Shown: positions 34,292-43,231, counted from the first letter of the stretch. The stretch: 64,000 bases of DNA from Streptomyces noursei ATCC 11455 (GCF_001704275.1 NZ_CP011533.1:1178001-1242000); one strand, 5' to 3'. Notes: generated from the sequence alone by a model not told the origin. Program-made: numbers and translations.

Positions 34292-35278
34292 TCAGCACTC
34301 CGGCGGCCAGCGGCGCCGGCTCTCCCCCGGTGCCAGCCGGTCCACTACCTCGGCGAGCTCCTGACACACCTGCTCGATCTTCCGGCGGATGGTGTTCTGC
34401 TCGGTGACGATCGCCGAGAGCAGCAGCGCGGTGAGCGCGGCGGAGGCGTTGAGCGCCTGGAGGTTGACCATCGACTCCAGCAGGCTCCGCCCGGTGAACG
34501 GGCCGTACCGGCCGGTCGCCGCGCTGATCGCGAAGACCGACATCAGCAGGACGCAGGGCGCCGCCCCGATCAGTTGGAACCGCAGCGCCGCCCACACGAT
34601 CACCGGGAAGACCAGGAACAGCACGGACAGCGAGGTCCGGGTGGCCACCAGCGAGACCACCACCGCGGTCACCAGCAGCGCCGCCGCCTCGCCCCACCGG
34701 TACAGGGGGACGTCGCGGAACGGCCGGACCGTCCGGAAGGCGAGCACCAGCGGGGTGATCACCAGGACGCCCATCGCGTCGCCCACCCACCAGGACGCCC
34801 AGGTCCGCCAGAAGTCCCCGGCGGGCAGTGCCCCGGTGAGCACCTGGGTGCCGCTGCCCAGCGTCGCGCTGATCACCATCGCGGCGAAGGCGCCGAGGGA
34901 GACCAGGGCGACACCGTCGCGCAGCCGGTCCAGTTCGGTGTGGAAGCCGACCCGCCGCAGCATCAGGCAGGCGCTGACCGGGGCGAGGGTGTTGCCCGCC
35001 ACCACACCGAAGCCGGCCAGGTCCGGCCGGGTGAGCGTCCAGATCACCAGGACGGTGCCGAGCGCGATGCCCGGCCACATCCGCAGGCCCAGCAGGAGCA
35101 GGCAGCTCAGGGCGATGCCGGTGGGCGGCCACAGCGGGGTGACCACGGCGCCCGCGATCACCACCTGCTCCAGCAGGCCGATCTTCGCGGCCCCGTAGTA
35201 GACGCCGGCGAGCACGAGGTTGCCCAGGGCGGCCGGAGCCAGCCGACGGATTTCCCCGGTGCGCACCACATCTGCCAT
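34292..35278 (-). CDS. MASE1-domain membrane sensor protein
   Basis: This 328-residue protein has about eight membrane helices matching MASE1: PLWPPTGIALSCLLLLGLRM, FWRTWASWWVGDAMGVLVIT and FRTVRPFRDVPLYRW loops. It ends in a short cytoplasmic coiled helix (EQNTIRRKIEQVCQELAEVV) without a kinase or cyclase domain. The start is uncertain: ATG 35278 lacks an SD, and an in-frame GTG at 35314 is an alternative. It follows a SpoIIE phosphatase by 54 bases, so the two probably form a sensor/effector pair in which the MASE1 protein receives the signal. Confidence 0.83.
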   Translation of the reverse strand: MADVVRTGEIRRLAPAALGNLVLAGVYYGAAKIGLLEQVVIAGAVVTPLWPPTGIALSCLLLLGLRMWPGIALGTVLVIWTLTRPDLAGFGVVAGNTLAPVSACLMLRRVGFHTELDRLRDGVALVSLGAFAAMVISATLGSGTQVLTGALPAGDFWRTWASWWVGDAMGVLVITPLVLAFRTVRPFRDVPLYRWGEAAALLVTAVVVSLVATRTSLSVLFLVFPVIVWAALRFQLIGAAPCVLLMSVFAISAATGRYGPFTGRSLLESMVNLQALNASAALTALLLSAIVTEQNTIRRKIEQVCQELAEVVDRLAPGESRRRWPPEC

Positions 35279-35332
35279 CAGACAATGCCGGCGGGCGGCC
35301 GCCGGACGCGACACGCGCTGCCGGTCCCGGCT

Positions 35333-36166
35333 TCACCCGGCCCCGCGCCGCCCCGCGTCGTGGCACAACACGATCACCGCGGCGTCGTCGGTGTGGCCGG
35401 TCAGCTCGGCGACGCACATCACCGCGCCGGCGACCTCGGCCGGGTCGTCGCCGGCCTTGGCGCTGACCAGCCGGGCCACCTCCGCCAGCCCGGCCTCGAT
35501 GGGGAACGACGGTCCCTCGATCACCCCGTCGGTGAGCAGCACGAACGCACCCGCCGCGGTGAGCCGCCGGCGGGTGACCGGATACCGCTGACCGGGCAGC
35601 ACGCCGAGCGGGATGCCGCCGGGGTCCTCGGCGACGCCCCATCGTCGGTCGGTGGTGGCCCAGACGCCGGGGACGTGTCCGGCGCGGGCGCTGGTCAGCT
35701 CCCAGGACAGCGGGTCGAACCGGACGAAGGTACAGGTCGCGAAGAGCTCGCAGTCGATGGACAGGAGCAGGTCGTTGGCCCGGCTGAGGACTTCGCCGGG
35801 GTCGGCGGCGTGCGCGGCCACGGCCCGCAGTCCGATCCGGATCTGCCCCATGAACGCGGCCGCCTCCACGTCATGGCCCTGGACGTCGCCGACGGAGAAG
35901 GCCAGCGATCCGTCGGGCAAGGGGAATCCGTCGTACCAGTCGCCCCCGATGGCGAGGCCGTGCCGGGCGGGGGCGTAGGTGGCGGCGGTGCGCAGACCGG
36001 GCAGCTCCGGAAGGGCGGCCGGCAGCATCTCGCGCTGCAGCACCTCGGCCAGCTCCACTCTGGCCCGCTGGAACTCCGCGCCTTCCCGCGCCTGGGCGGT
36101 CAGCCGCCCGAGCGTGGTGAGCAGATCGTCGGCGCTCGCCGCCCGCGGGGGACGACGCCGAAGCAT
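35333..36166 (-). CDS. Single-domain SpoIIE/PP2C serine phosphatase
   Basis: This 277-residue protein has a short N-terminal helix (TAQAREGAEFQRARVELAEV) followed by a PP2C domain with metal-site motifs GGDWYDGFP, FSVGDVQGHDVEA and LLTDGVIEG and a late DDAAVIVL. It has no sensor of its own; the downstream MASE1 protein may provide it. It is likely to dephosphorylate an anti-sigma-factor antagonist, as RsbU and RsbP do. Third SpoIIE gene within 14 kb. Confidence 0.9.
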   Translation of the reverse strand: MLRRRPPRAASADDLLTTLGRLTAQAREGAEFQRARVELAEVLQREMLPAALPELPGLRTAATYAPARHGLAIGGDWYDGFPLPDGSLAFSVGDVQGHDVEAAAFMGQIRIGLRAVAAHAADPGEVLSRANDLLLSIDCELFATCTFVRFDPLSWELTSARAGHVPGVWATTDRRWGVAEDPGGIPLGVLPGQRYPVTRRRLTAAGAFVLLTDGVIEGPSFPIEAGLAEVARLVSAKAGDDPAEVAGAVMCVAELTGHTDDAAVIVLCHDAGRRGAG

Positions 36167-36254
36167 GGCCCCATCATATTTCGGGGGTCCGGCATCCGCT
36201 TGACGGCCTGAACGGCCGCGGGCGCCCCGGTGATGGCCCCGGGGCGCGGCGGGC

Positions 36255-37883
36255 TCAGCCGGCCGGCTGCGGGGCCGCGGTCAGCTGGCCGACGCCGGAC
36301 CGCACCGCCCAGAAGAAGACCGCCAGCGCGGCGGCGGCCACGGTGAGCGAGTCGTAGGGGGCGGGCAGGTGCCCGGAGCCCTTGAAGGTGCCCAGCCAGG
36401 ACAGCGCGGTGAGCCCGACGAGGTAGACCACCAGCCAGGCACCGATGCGGAGTTCGGCGCCCAGCGAGCGGCGCGGCCCGGCGCCGTCGTCCTCGATGAC
36501 CGGCGCGCCGGGCCGCCGCATCCACAGGAAGAGCAGCACTCCGGCGAGGACCAGCGGCAGCGCCAGCCGGAGGTGCTGCCACCCCGACCAGTAGACGAAC
36601 TCGCTGGCCACCACGAAGCTCAGCGGGGCGATCCAGCGCAGTCCCGGCACCCAGCCGGCGGTGCCGCCGGGCTCGGTGCGGAAGACCGCGACGGCGACCG
36701 CGGAGGCGGCGTAGATCAGCAGGTACATGTCGCCCATCACGCTGACGATGTCCTGCCAGCCGCCGAACGGCAGCAGGAACAGCACGATGACGACGAGGTT
36801 GATGACCAGTGCCCGGCGCGGCATGCCGGAACCCTCGTCGACCTTCATGAAGTAGCGGGGAATGGTGCCGTTCTTGGCCAGCGCGTAGGTGTGCCGGGCG
36901 TCGATCGCCACGCCGACGTAGGCCGAACCGCCGGGCGAGAGCACCGCGTCGGCGTAGAGCAGGCTGGAGAGCCAGTGCAGGTTGAGGATCAGGGCCAGTT
37001 GGCCGAAGGGGGAGTCGAAGGAGACGCCCTTCCAGCCGCCGCCGAGGAGGTGTTCGGGGACGGTGAACAGGTAGGCGACCTGGAGCGCGAGGTACATCAG
37101 CAGGGCCAGGCCGATGCCGGCGAGGACGGCCCAGGGGAGGGTGCGGCGGGGCTTGCGGGTCTCGCCGGAGAAGTCCAGCGGCGCCTGGAAGCCGTTGACG
37201 GAGTAGACGATGCCGCCGCCGGCCAGCGCGGTCAGGCAGGCGACGTAGCCGTACGGGGCGAATCCGCCGTGGTCGGTCAGGCGCCCGGAGTGCCAGCCGG
37301 AGGCGATCAGGGCGAGCACGGTGGCGATCGGTACGGCGATCTTGAAGATCGAGACCAGGGTGTTGAGCCGGGCGAACAGTTTGACCGCGAACCAGTTCAG
37401 TGCGGTCAACAGCACGCTCAGCCCGCAGGCCAGGGCCAGCCCGGCGAGGGTGAGGGTGTGGCCGTTGTAGAGGCCGGGGAGGTAGTGCGCGGTGTACTGC
37501 ATGATCGCGCTGATCTCGGCGGCGGTCCCGCCGACCGACAGCAGCACCGACCAGCCGACGACGGTGCCGACCAGCCGGCCGTTGGCGAACAGCGGCCAGC
37601 GGACGGTGCCGCCGCCCTCCGGCCGGGACGCACCCAGCTCGATCATGACCAGGGCGACCAGTCCGCACAGCAGGCCAGCGCCGATCCAGGACAGCAGCGC
37701 GGCCGGCCCGGCGGTCTGCGCGGCATACATGGCCGCGAACAGCCAGCCGGAGCCGACGATGTTCGAGAAGCCGATGCCGGTCAGCCCCCAGAAGCCCAGG
37801 TCCCGCCGCAACCGGCGTTCCTGTGCCCGCACTTCGGGCGCGGCGCCCCCGCCGGGCTCGCCCGATACCTGACGTTCCGCCAC
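36255..37883 (-). CDS. APC-family amino acid permease
   Basis: This 542-residue protein has twelve to fourteen membrane segments. GFWGLTGIGFSNIVGSGWLF at helix 1 and GFQAPLDFSGETRKPRRTL, with its Glu-x-x-x-Pro-Arg motif, are typical. It is related to but distinct from the permease at 25734 (longer C-terminus, different helix 6). It imports an amino acid or related amine. ATG 37883 with GGAGGCC upstream. No linked metabolic gene. Confidence 0.9.
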   Translation of the reverse strand: MAERQVSGEPGGGAAPEVRAQERRLRRDLGFWGLTGIGFSNIVGSGWLFAAMYAAQTAGPAALLSWIGAGLLCGLVALVMIELGASRPEGGGTVRWPLFANGRLVGTVVGWSVLLSVGGTAAEISAIMQYTAHYLPGLYNGHTLTLAGLALACGLSVLLTALNWFAVKLFARLNTLVSIFKIAVPIATVLALIASGWHSGRLTDHGGFAPYGYVACLTALAGGGIVYSVNGFQAPLDFSGETRKPRRTLPWAVLAGIGLALLMYLALQVAYLFTVPEHLLGGGWKGVSFDSPFGQLALILNLHWLSSLLYADAVLSPGGSAYVGVAIDARHTYALAKNGTIPRYFMKVDEGSGMPRRALVINLVVIVLFLLPFGGWQDIVSVMGDMYLLIYAASAVAVAVFRTEPGGTAGWVPGLRWIAPLSFVVASEFVYWSGWQHLRLALPLVLAGVLLFLWMRRPGAPVIEDDGAGPRRSLGAELRIGAWLVVYLVGLTALSWLGTFKGSGHLPAPYDSLTVAAAALAVFFWAVRSGVGQLTAAPQPAG

Positions 37884-37991
37884 GGAACGGCCTCCTCGCC
37901 TCGCGATCTGCGCTGGTCAGGACCCTACTCGACATGTTCGCGCCACAGGGAGGCCGAATGTTGCGGCAGCGTGAAGCCTGTGGCGGCGGGG

Positions 37992-38732
37992 TCAGACGAG
38001 CTGCTCGGGGGTCAGGCCGAAGGTCTCGCCGAGCCCCCGGCGCCCGGCGTCGGTGAGCCGGACGACCCGCCGGTACCGACCGTTGCGCAGCCAGTCCAGC
38101 GCGAACAGTCGGGCGGTGACCGCGCCACCGACCGCGCCGGCGAGGTGGTGGCGCCGCTCGCCCCAGTCGACGCAGTAGCGGACCGCCGAGCGGCGGCGCG
38201 GCAGGTGCTCCAACTCCACGCCGAGCGCGGTCAGTCGGCCGCGGCCGTGAGGCGTCAGGAGGTAGCGGACCGGCGCCCGGGCCGCCTCGGTACGCTCCTC
38301 CCGGAGGATGCCGTCGGCCAGCAGGGTCGCCATCAGCGCGACGCCGAGGCGGCCCGCCAGATGGTCGTAGCACAGGCGGGCGCGCAGCAGGGCCCGGGCG
38401 CGGGTGTCGTCGTTCAAGGAGCGCACCGGCAGCGGCCGGGCGATCAGGGCGAGCTGTTCCAGGGCACGGGCGACGTCGGGCGTGGCAAGCCGGTAGTAGC
38501 GGTGCCGGCCGTCGAGTTCCACGGTGAGCAGCCGCGCCGCGCGGAGCCTGGCCAGATGGCCGCTGATGGTGGAGTTGCTCACCCCGGCCTCGGCGGCCAG
38601 GGCGCTGGCGGGCAGCGCACCGCCGCCGGCCAGGGCCAGCAGCACCTTGGCCCGGGAGGGGTCGCCGATCGCCGCGGCGACCTCGGCCACATCGGTCTCG
38701 GTGCGGGCTTCGAGCTGCGTCCGGGCGTCCAT
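37992..38732 (-). CDS. ArsR-family transcriptional regulator (two-domain)
   Basis: The protein has 246 residues from ATG 38732. The N-terminal ArsR HTH (about 15-90) contains IGDPSRAKVLLALAGGGALP and VSNSTISGHLARLRAARLLT. The C-terminal half (about 115-246) resembles an extended effector region seen in streptomycete ArsR proteins that control transporters, with Cys and His residues (RARLCYDHLAGRLG, SAVRYCVDWGERRHHLAG). It is divergent from an MFS exporter with paired GCGAAACGTTCT motifs between, and so is its likely repressor. Confidence 0.88.
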   Translation of the reverse strand: MDARTQLEARTETDVAEVAAAIGDPSRAKVLLALAGGGALPASALAAEAGVSNSTISGHLARLRAARLLTVELDGRHRYYRLATPDVARALEQLALIARPLPVRSLNDDTRARALLRARLCYDHLAGRLGVALMATLLADGILREERTEAARAPVRYLLTPHGRGRLTALGVELEHLPRRRSAVRYCVDWGERRHHLAGAVGGAVTARLFALDWLRNGRYRRVVRLTDAGRRGLGETFGLTPEQLV

Positions 38733-38767
38733 ACCGCGACCGTACGGTGCGAACGCTTCGTCAACCA

Positions 38768-38852
38768 GCGAAACGTTCTCGCGCGCGGAATCGGACGGGC
38801 GGATGGCTCGCCCGCCGTACGCCCCACCCCGCCCGTGGCCAGAACGTTTCGC
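38768..38852. promoter_or_regulatory. Inverted 12-bp motif pair, candidate ArsR operators
   Basis: GCGAAACGTTCT (38768-38779) recurs as its exact reverse complement AGAACGTTTCGC (38841-38852), 36 bases before the MFS ATG. A weaker GCGAACGCTTCG lies at about 38749. The AACGTT core is itself a palindrome. One copy flanks each divergent gene. Confidence 0.6.
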
Positions 38853-38887
38853 CGGGGACCGCAACGATCCGGCCCGACACTGACCGC

Positions 38888-40279
38888 ATGACGACGATCA
38901 ACACCTCCGCTCCGGCCCCGGCCCGTACCGGCCGCGCCTCGCCGCTGCCCCTGGTGGCCCTGTGCCTGGGCTACTTCCTGGTCATCCTCGACGTCACCGT
39001 GGTCACCGTGGCGCTGCCGGACCTGGACCGGGCGCTGGGTGCCGGGGTGACCGGTCTGCAGTGGACGGTGGACGGCTACACCCTGGTGTTCGCCGGGCTG
39101 CTGCTGTTCTGCGGCGGGCTGGCCGACCGGTTCGGCGGGCGGACGGTGTTCCTGGCGGGGCTGGCGGTGTTCGCGGCGGCCTCGGCCGGGTGCGCGCTCG
39201 CCCCGTCGATCGCGGTGCTGGTCGCGGCCCGGCTGGTGCAGGGCGTCGGCGCGGCGCTGCTGGTGCCCGCGTCGCTGGCGCTGCTGCGGGCCGCGTATCC
39301 GGAACCGGCCGCGCGGGCCCGGGCGTTCGGCGTCTGGGGCGCGGTCGCCGGCATGGCCGCCGGGGCCGGGCCGGTGCTCGGCGGCGTGCTGGTCGCCTCG
39401 TTCGGCTGGCGCGCGGTGTTCCTGGTGAACCTGCCGGCCACGCTGCTCGCCCTCGTGCTGACGATTCGCCATGTCCCGCGCACCCCCGCCGGACCGCGCC
39501 GCCGGGGCCTGGACGTTCCGGCCCAGACCGCCGCGGCGGTGAGCGTCGCGGCACTGGCCGCGGGCTGCATCGAGGCCGGCGCCCCGGGGCACCCCCGCGC
39601 CGTCGTCCTCGGCGCGTTCGCCGTCGCGGCGCTGGGCCTGGCCGCGTTCGTGTTCCTGGAACGCCGCGCGCCGGCGCCGATGCTGCCGCTCGACCTCTTC
39701 CGCGGCCGGGCCTTCACCGCCGCCACGCTCGTCGGCGTCCTGCTCAACACCGGCTTCTACGGGCTGCTGTTCCTCGCCCCGCTCTACTTCCAGCGGGTCC
39801 AGCACTACAGCACGCTGCGCACCGGCTTCGCGCTGCTGCCGGCCGTCGGCCTGTTGGCGATCGGCTCCGCGCTGGGCGGGCGCCTGACCGCCCGGACGGG
39901 GCCGCGGCCGCCGATGGTGGCGGGCCTGGTCATCGGGGCGGCCGGCCTGGCCGGCTGGCTGTGCGCGGGACCCGGTACGCCCTACGCGGCGCTGGTCGCC
40001 CCGATGGCCGCGGCCGGTTTCGGGGCCGCGCTGACCATGCCGTCCGCCACCGCGGCGGTGATGGAGTCCGCCCCCGGTGAACGGGGCGGCGCCGCGGCCG
40101 CGGTGTTCAACGCCGCCCGCCAGCTGGGCAGCGTCCTCGGTGTGGCGGTCTTCGGCACGCTGACCGCCGGCGGTCTGGTGCCGGGCTTGCACACCGCGGC
40201 CGTGGTGGGCGCCGCCGGGTTCCTGGTCGCGGCCCTGCTCACGGCACGCTGGACACCGGGCACGGCCCGCACGGCCTAG
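38888..40279 (+). CDS. MFS drug exporter (DHA2, 14-helix type)
   Basis: This 463-residue protein has fourteen predicted helices. The DHA2 markers are LDVTVVTVALPDLDRALG (motif D1), FCGGLADRFGGRTVFLAG (motif A), VAARLVQGVGAALLVPASLA (motif B) and GPVLGGVLVASFGWRAVFLV (motif C, antiporter). It should export drugs or a metabolite in exchange for protons. ATG 38888; it is under the divergent ArsR-type repressor. Confidence 0.92.
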   Translation: MTTINTSAPAPARTGRASPLPLVALCLGYFLVILDVTVVTVALPDLDRALGAGVTGLQWTVDGYTLVFAGLLLFCGGLADRFGGRTVFLAGLAVFAAASAGCALAPSIAVLVAARLVQGVGAALLVPASLALLRAAYPEPAARARAFGVWGAVAGMAAGAGPVLGGVLVASFGWRAVFLVNLPATLLALVLTIRHVPRTPAGPRRRGLDVPAQTAAAVSVAALAAGCIEAGAPGHPRAVVLGAFAVAALGLAAFVFLERRAPAPMLPLDLFRGRAFTAATLVGVLLNTGFYGLLFLAPLYFQRVQHYSTLRTGFALLPAVGLLAIGSALGGRLTARTGPRPPMVAGLVIGAAGLAGWLCAGPGTPYAALVAPMAAAGFGAALTMPSATAAVMESAPGERGGAAAAVFNAARQLGSVLGVAVFGTLTAGGLVPGLHTAAVVGAAGFLVAALLTARWTPGTARTA

Positions 40280-40324
40280 GTCGTGCCCCCCGCGCGCGCC
40301 CGCGTCGCGCCCCCGCCGCCGCCC

Positions 40325-40432
40325 TCACCCGAAGGCGATCAGCCCGACGGCGGCGACCGCGACCACCACCGCCCCGACGACGAACGCGAGGATCACCTTG
40401 CGCTGCGGCGCCAGCTCTCGTCCTGTCGCCAC
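40325..40432 (-). CDS. Possible 35-residue single-pass membrane peptide
   Basis: GTG at 40432 would encode MATGRELAPQRKVILAFVVG followed by a valine/alanine-rich helix to the end. This is a short positive N-terminus and one membrane helix. There is no clear SD at this start; GAGGAG fits the out-of-frame ATG at 40450 better. It may be real because the composition is so distinct, but support is weak. The rest of 40280-40576 shows nothing. Confidence 0.35.
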   Translation of the reverse strand: MATGRELAPQRKVILAFVVGAVVVAVAAVGLIAFG

Positions 40433-40576
40433 GGCAAGGTCATACGGCTGCTCCTCACGGTCGTTCCCGACGGTCGCCTGCCCGTGGTCCGCCTCGGCAC
40501 ACCCGCGTCCGGGGGCCGGAATCCGCGCCCGGGACGTCCCGCCCGTCGCGCGAGGGCACCGTTCCGGCCCCGGTGC

Positions 40577-40810
40577 TCACCCACAGACCCAGCAGCCCGC
40601 CCAGCACGCGGAGCGGACCTGGTGGTTGCGCAACTGCGGCCCGGTGAGCGCGTCGGGTCGGGCCTCGTCGCCCTGGCCCTCGGCGAGCGCGCGGGCCAGA
40701 GCGAGCCGACCGCACACGATGACGGTGAGCGCGGCCAGCTCCTCGGGATCGGCGCGACCTCGGACGATGCGCAGCGGCACCTCGGCGGACTCCTCGGGCG
40801 GACGGGTCAT
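40577..40810 (-). CDS. accE: Acyl-CoA carboxylase epsilon subunit
   Basis: This 77-residue protein, ATG 40810, has the AccE/PccE signature VPLRIVRGRADPEELAALTV near the N-terminus and a basic, Cys-rich tail. In streptomycetes epsilon subunits are small, poorly conserved proteins that stimulate the beta (carboxyltransferase) subunit. Usually the gene lies next to accB or pccB; here no carboxylase gene is near, so it is an orphan. The length and the RIVRG-x-PEELAAL motif support the call. Confidence 0.75.
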   Translation of the reverse strand: MTRPPEESAEVPLRIVRGRADPEELAALTVIVCGRLALARALAEGQGDEARPDALTGPQLRNHQVRSACWAGCWVCG

Positions 40811-41005
40811 ACCGCCGACGCTAGGAGCGGGTGGTGGCGGCGGCCCGGCGGCCTGCGCCGTTCGGCGGCCGGGCCGCCTCCGCAGGCGTGATTTCGATGG
40901 GCCCGGCCGTGTTGCTCCCGGGCGCCGCCGGGCGGGCGGCGAGGATCGCGCGCAAGTAGGGGCACGCACACCGGCGGCGGATGCCGCAGTGGGGATGGCT
41001 GGGCG

Positions 41006-42289
41006 ATGAGATCTGAGCGGACCGGCGACGAGCAGGGCCCGGCGCAGGACGGCGGGCGAAGGGGGTTCCTCAAGTACGCGGCGGGGATCGCCGGGGTGGC
41101 GGCCGGCGCCGGGCTGGGCGGCGGCACGGCGGTGGCCGTCCCGGCGGGCCGGACGGCGGCGGACGGCTCCCCCGCCCCGTCGGGCGACGGCCGTCAGCTC
41201 CCGCCGGACCGGGTGCCGTTCCACGGCCGCCACCAGGCCGGCATCATCACCCCGCAGCAGCTCTTCGCCGGGTTCGCGGCGTTCGACGTGCTGGTGCAGA
41301 ACCGGGCGGACCTGGCGCGGCTGCTGCAGAGGCTGACCGACCGGTCCCGGGTGCTGTCCGCCGGGGTGAAGCCGAGGGACGAGCGGACGGCCTCGGAGCC
41401 GCAGACCCCGGACTCGCTGACCGTCACGGTCGGCCTCGGGGCGTCCCTCTTCGACGACCGGTTCGGGTTGGCCGGGCACAAGCCGCGGCATCTGAAGGCG
41501 ATGCCGTCCTTCCCCGACGACCGGCTGGAGCCGGCGCGCTGCCACGGCGACCTCTCGGTCCAGGTCTGCGCGGAGCACCCGGACGCGATCGTGCACGTGC
41601 TGCGCGACCTGAGCCGGGCGACCCACGGCATGCTCCGGCCGCGCTGGCGGATGGACGCGTTCATGAACCCGTCCCGGCCCTCGGGGTCGCCGCGGAACTT
41701 CCTCGGCTTCAAGGACGGCATCGTCAACCCCGACACCGGGTCGGCGGAGGAGCTGGACGACCTGATCTGGGTGACGCCGCCGTGCGGCGAGCCGGACTGG
41801 GCCGAGGGCGGCAGCTATCAGGTGCTGCGGCTGATCCGCTTCCACTCCGAGTCCTGGGACGACGTGCCGGTGCGGCGCCAGGAGGAGATCTTCGGACGGC
41901 ACAAGGCGAGCGGCGCGCCGCTGGGGGGCGCGGTGGAGGGCGACGCGCCGAACTACCGCGACGACCCCGACGGCCGGACCATCCCGCTCGACTCGCACAT
42001 CCGACTGGCCAACCCGCGCACCCGACGCACCGACAGGTCCCGTTTTCTGCGCCGGAGTTACAACTACAACCAGGGGTACGACCGGCACGGGCAGATGGAC
42101 CTGGGCCTGGTCTTCTGCGGCTACCAGCAGAACGTGCAGCGGCAGTTCGCCACCGTGCAGCACCGGCTGCGGCACGAGCCGCTGTCCCGCTTCATCACCC
42201 CGGAAGGCGGCGGCTACTTCTTCGTGCCGCCCGGGGTGCGGGACGAGGAGGACTGGTTCGGCGCCCGGCTGATGCGGGACACCCACTGA
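41006..42289 (+). CDS. Dyp-type peroxidase, Tat-exported
   Basis: This 427-residue haem peroxidase has a Tat signal, RRGFLKYAAG, at about residues 18-27, followed by a hydrophobic stretch, so it is exported folded. The DyP signature is FLGFKDGIVNPDTG (GxxDG with the distal Asp). It oxidises dyes, phenolics or porphyrins with H2O2; the EfeB subfamily takes part in iron uptake, but no efeU or efeO partner is present. ATG 41006. Its 3' end converges on the chitinase. The length and Tat signal are those of class A/EfeB-like DyPs. Confidence 0.92.
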   Translation: MRSERTGDEQGPAQDGGRRGFLKYAAGIAGVAAGAGLGGGTAVAVPAGRTAADGSPAPSGDGRQLPPDRVPFHGRHQAGIITPQQLFAGFAAFDVLVQNRADLARLLQRLTDRSRVLSAGVKPRDERTASEPQTPDSLTVTVGLGASLFDDRFGLAGHKPRHLKAMPSFPDDRLEPARCHGDLSVQVCAEHPDAIVHVLRDLSRATHGMLRPRWRMDAFMNPSRPSGSPRNFLGFKDGIVNPDTGSAEELDDLIWVTPPCGEPDWAEGGSYQVLRLIRFHSESWDDVPVRRQEEIFGRHKASGAPLGGAVEGDAPNYRDDPDGRTIPLDSHIRLANPRTRRTDRSRFLRRSYNYNQGYDRHGQMDLGLVFCGYQQNVQRQFATVQHRLRHEPLSRFITPEGGGYFFVPPGVRDEEDWFGARLMRDTH

Positions 42290-42319
42290 CGAGGCGGGTG
42301 TCCCGGGGGCGGCGCCCGG

Positions 42320-43078
42320 TCAGCAGCCGAGGTGGTCGCCCGGCACGGTGCCGAGGATCTGCGCGAAGCGCGTGTAGTTGTCGATCCGGTTCTGCACCTG
42401 GCCGGGGTTGCCGCCGTTGCACTCCAGCGAGCCGTTGATGCTGCGGATGGTCTCGCCGAAGCCGGCGCCGGTGACCATGGCGTTGTGCGCGGTCATGGTG
42501 CCCGGTCCGTTCTGGGTGTTCCAGTACCACAGCGCGGTCCGCCAGGCGACCGCGGCGTCCCGCTCGACCAGGTACGGGTTGTTCAGCAGGTCGATGCCCA
42601 ACGCGTCGCCCGCGGCCTTGTAGTTGAAGTTCCAGCTGAGCTGGAGCGGTCCGCGTCCGTAGTAGGCGGCCTGGCCGGCCGGACACCCGTACGGCTGGGT
42701 GGCGTCGCAGTAGTGCGGGTAGTTGCCGGTGTTCTGCTCCACCACGTAGACCAGGCCCCCGGTCTCGTGGCCGACGTTCGCCAGGAAGGCGGCGGCCTCC
42801 TGGCGCTTGACGGTGTCGCTCCCGGTGTTCGCGAACTCCGGGTAGGAGCCCAGCGCCGCGACCAGTCCGCTGTAGGTGTAGAACGAATTCCGGTTCGGGA
42901 ACATCTGGTTGAACTGCGCCTCGCTGACGACGAATCCCTCGGCTCGGGTGTCGGCACCGGCCGGGGCGGTGCAGGAAGGGCAGCCCGCCGAGGCCACCGC
43001 CGGCGAGGCGGGTGCGACGAGGGCGAGGCCCACGGCCATGGTGGTGGCGCTTAACAGGGCCGCGAGGCGGGTCTTCAT
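42320..43078 (-). CDS. Secreted GH19 chitinase
   Basis: This 252-residue protein has a signal peptide (RLAALLSATTMAVGLALVAP, cleavage near residue 31) and a single glycoside hydrolase 19 domain. The proposed catalytic acids are E105 in NVGHETGG and E114 in YVVEQNTG. GRGPLQLSWNFNYKAAG is the family substrate-groove segment. It has no chitin-binding module. The ATG is preceded by GGAG. A dre sits about 150 bases upstream, as for other chitinase genes under DasR, so it is probably induced when N-acetylglucosamine is present. Confidence 0.92.
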   Translation of the reverse strand: MKTRLAALLSATTMAVGLALVAPASPAVASAGCPSCTAPAGADTRAEGFVVSEAQFNQMFPNRNSFYTYSGLVAALGSYPEFANTGSDTVKRQEAAAFLANVGHETGGLVYVVEQNTGNYPHYCDATQPYGCPAGQAAYYGRGPLQLSWNFNYKAAGDALGIDLLNNPYLVERDAAVAWRTALWYWNTQNGPGTMTAHNAMVTGAGFGETIRSINGSLECNGGNPGQVQNRIDNYTRFAQILGTVPGDHLGC

Positions 43079-43221
43079 GACGGTGACTCCTTCGTGCGGT
43101 CGGGCCCCGCGGGCGAAGAGGAGGGCGGGGGGGCGACCACTGTGGGGGGCAAGTGCCGTGCAGCACCGGCTCGTTGACGTGTGAGCAGGCAGGTCGGCGG
43201 CTGGGACCGGAGGCGATCCGC

Positions 43222-43231
43222 GGTCTAGACC
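43222..43231. promoter_or_regulatory. DasR-type site (dre) upstream of the chitinase
   Basis: GGTCTAGACC is the palindromic core of the dre (consensus TGGTCTAGACCA). On the minus strand the flanking base T fits one side (CCTGGTCTAGACCGC). It lies 144-153 bases before the chitinase ATG, the usual distance. DasR would repress until glucosamine-6-phosphate accumulates. Confidence 0.75.
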
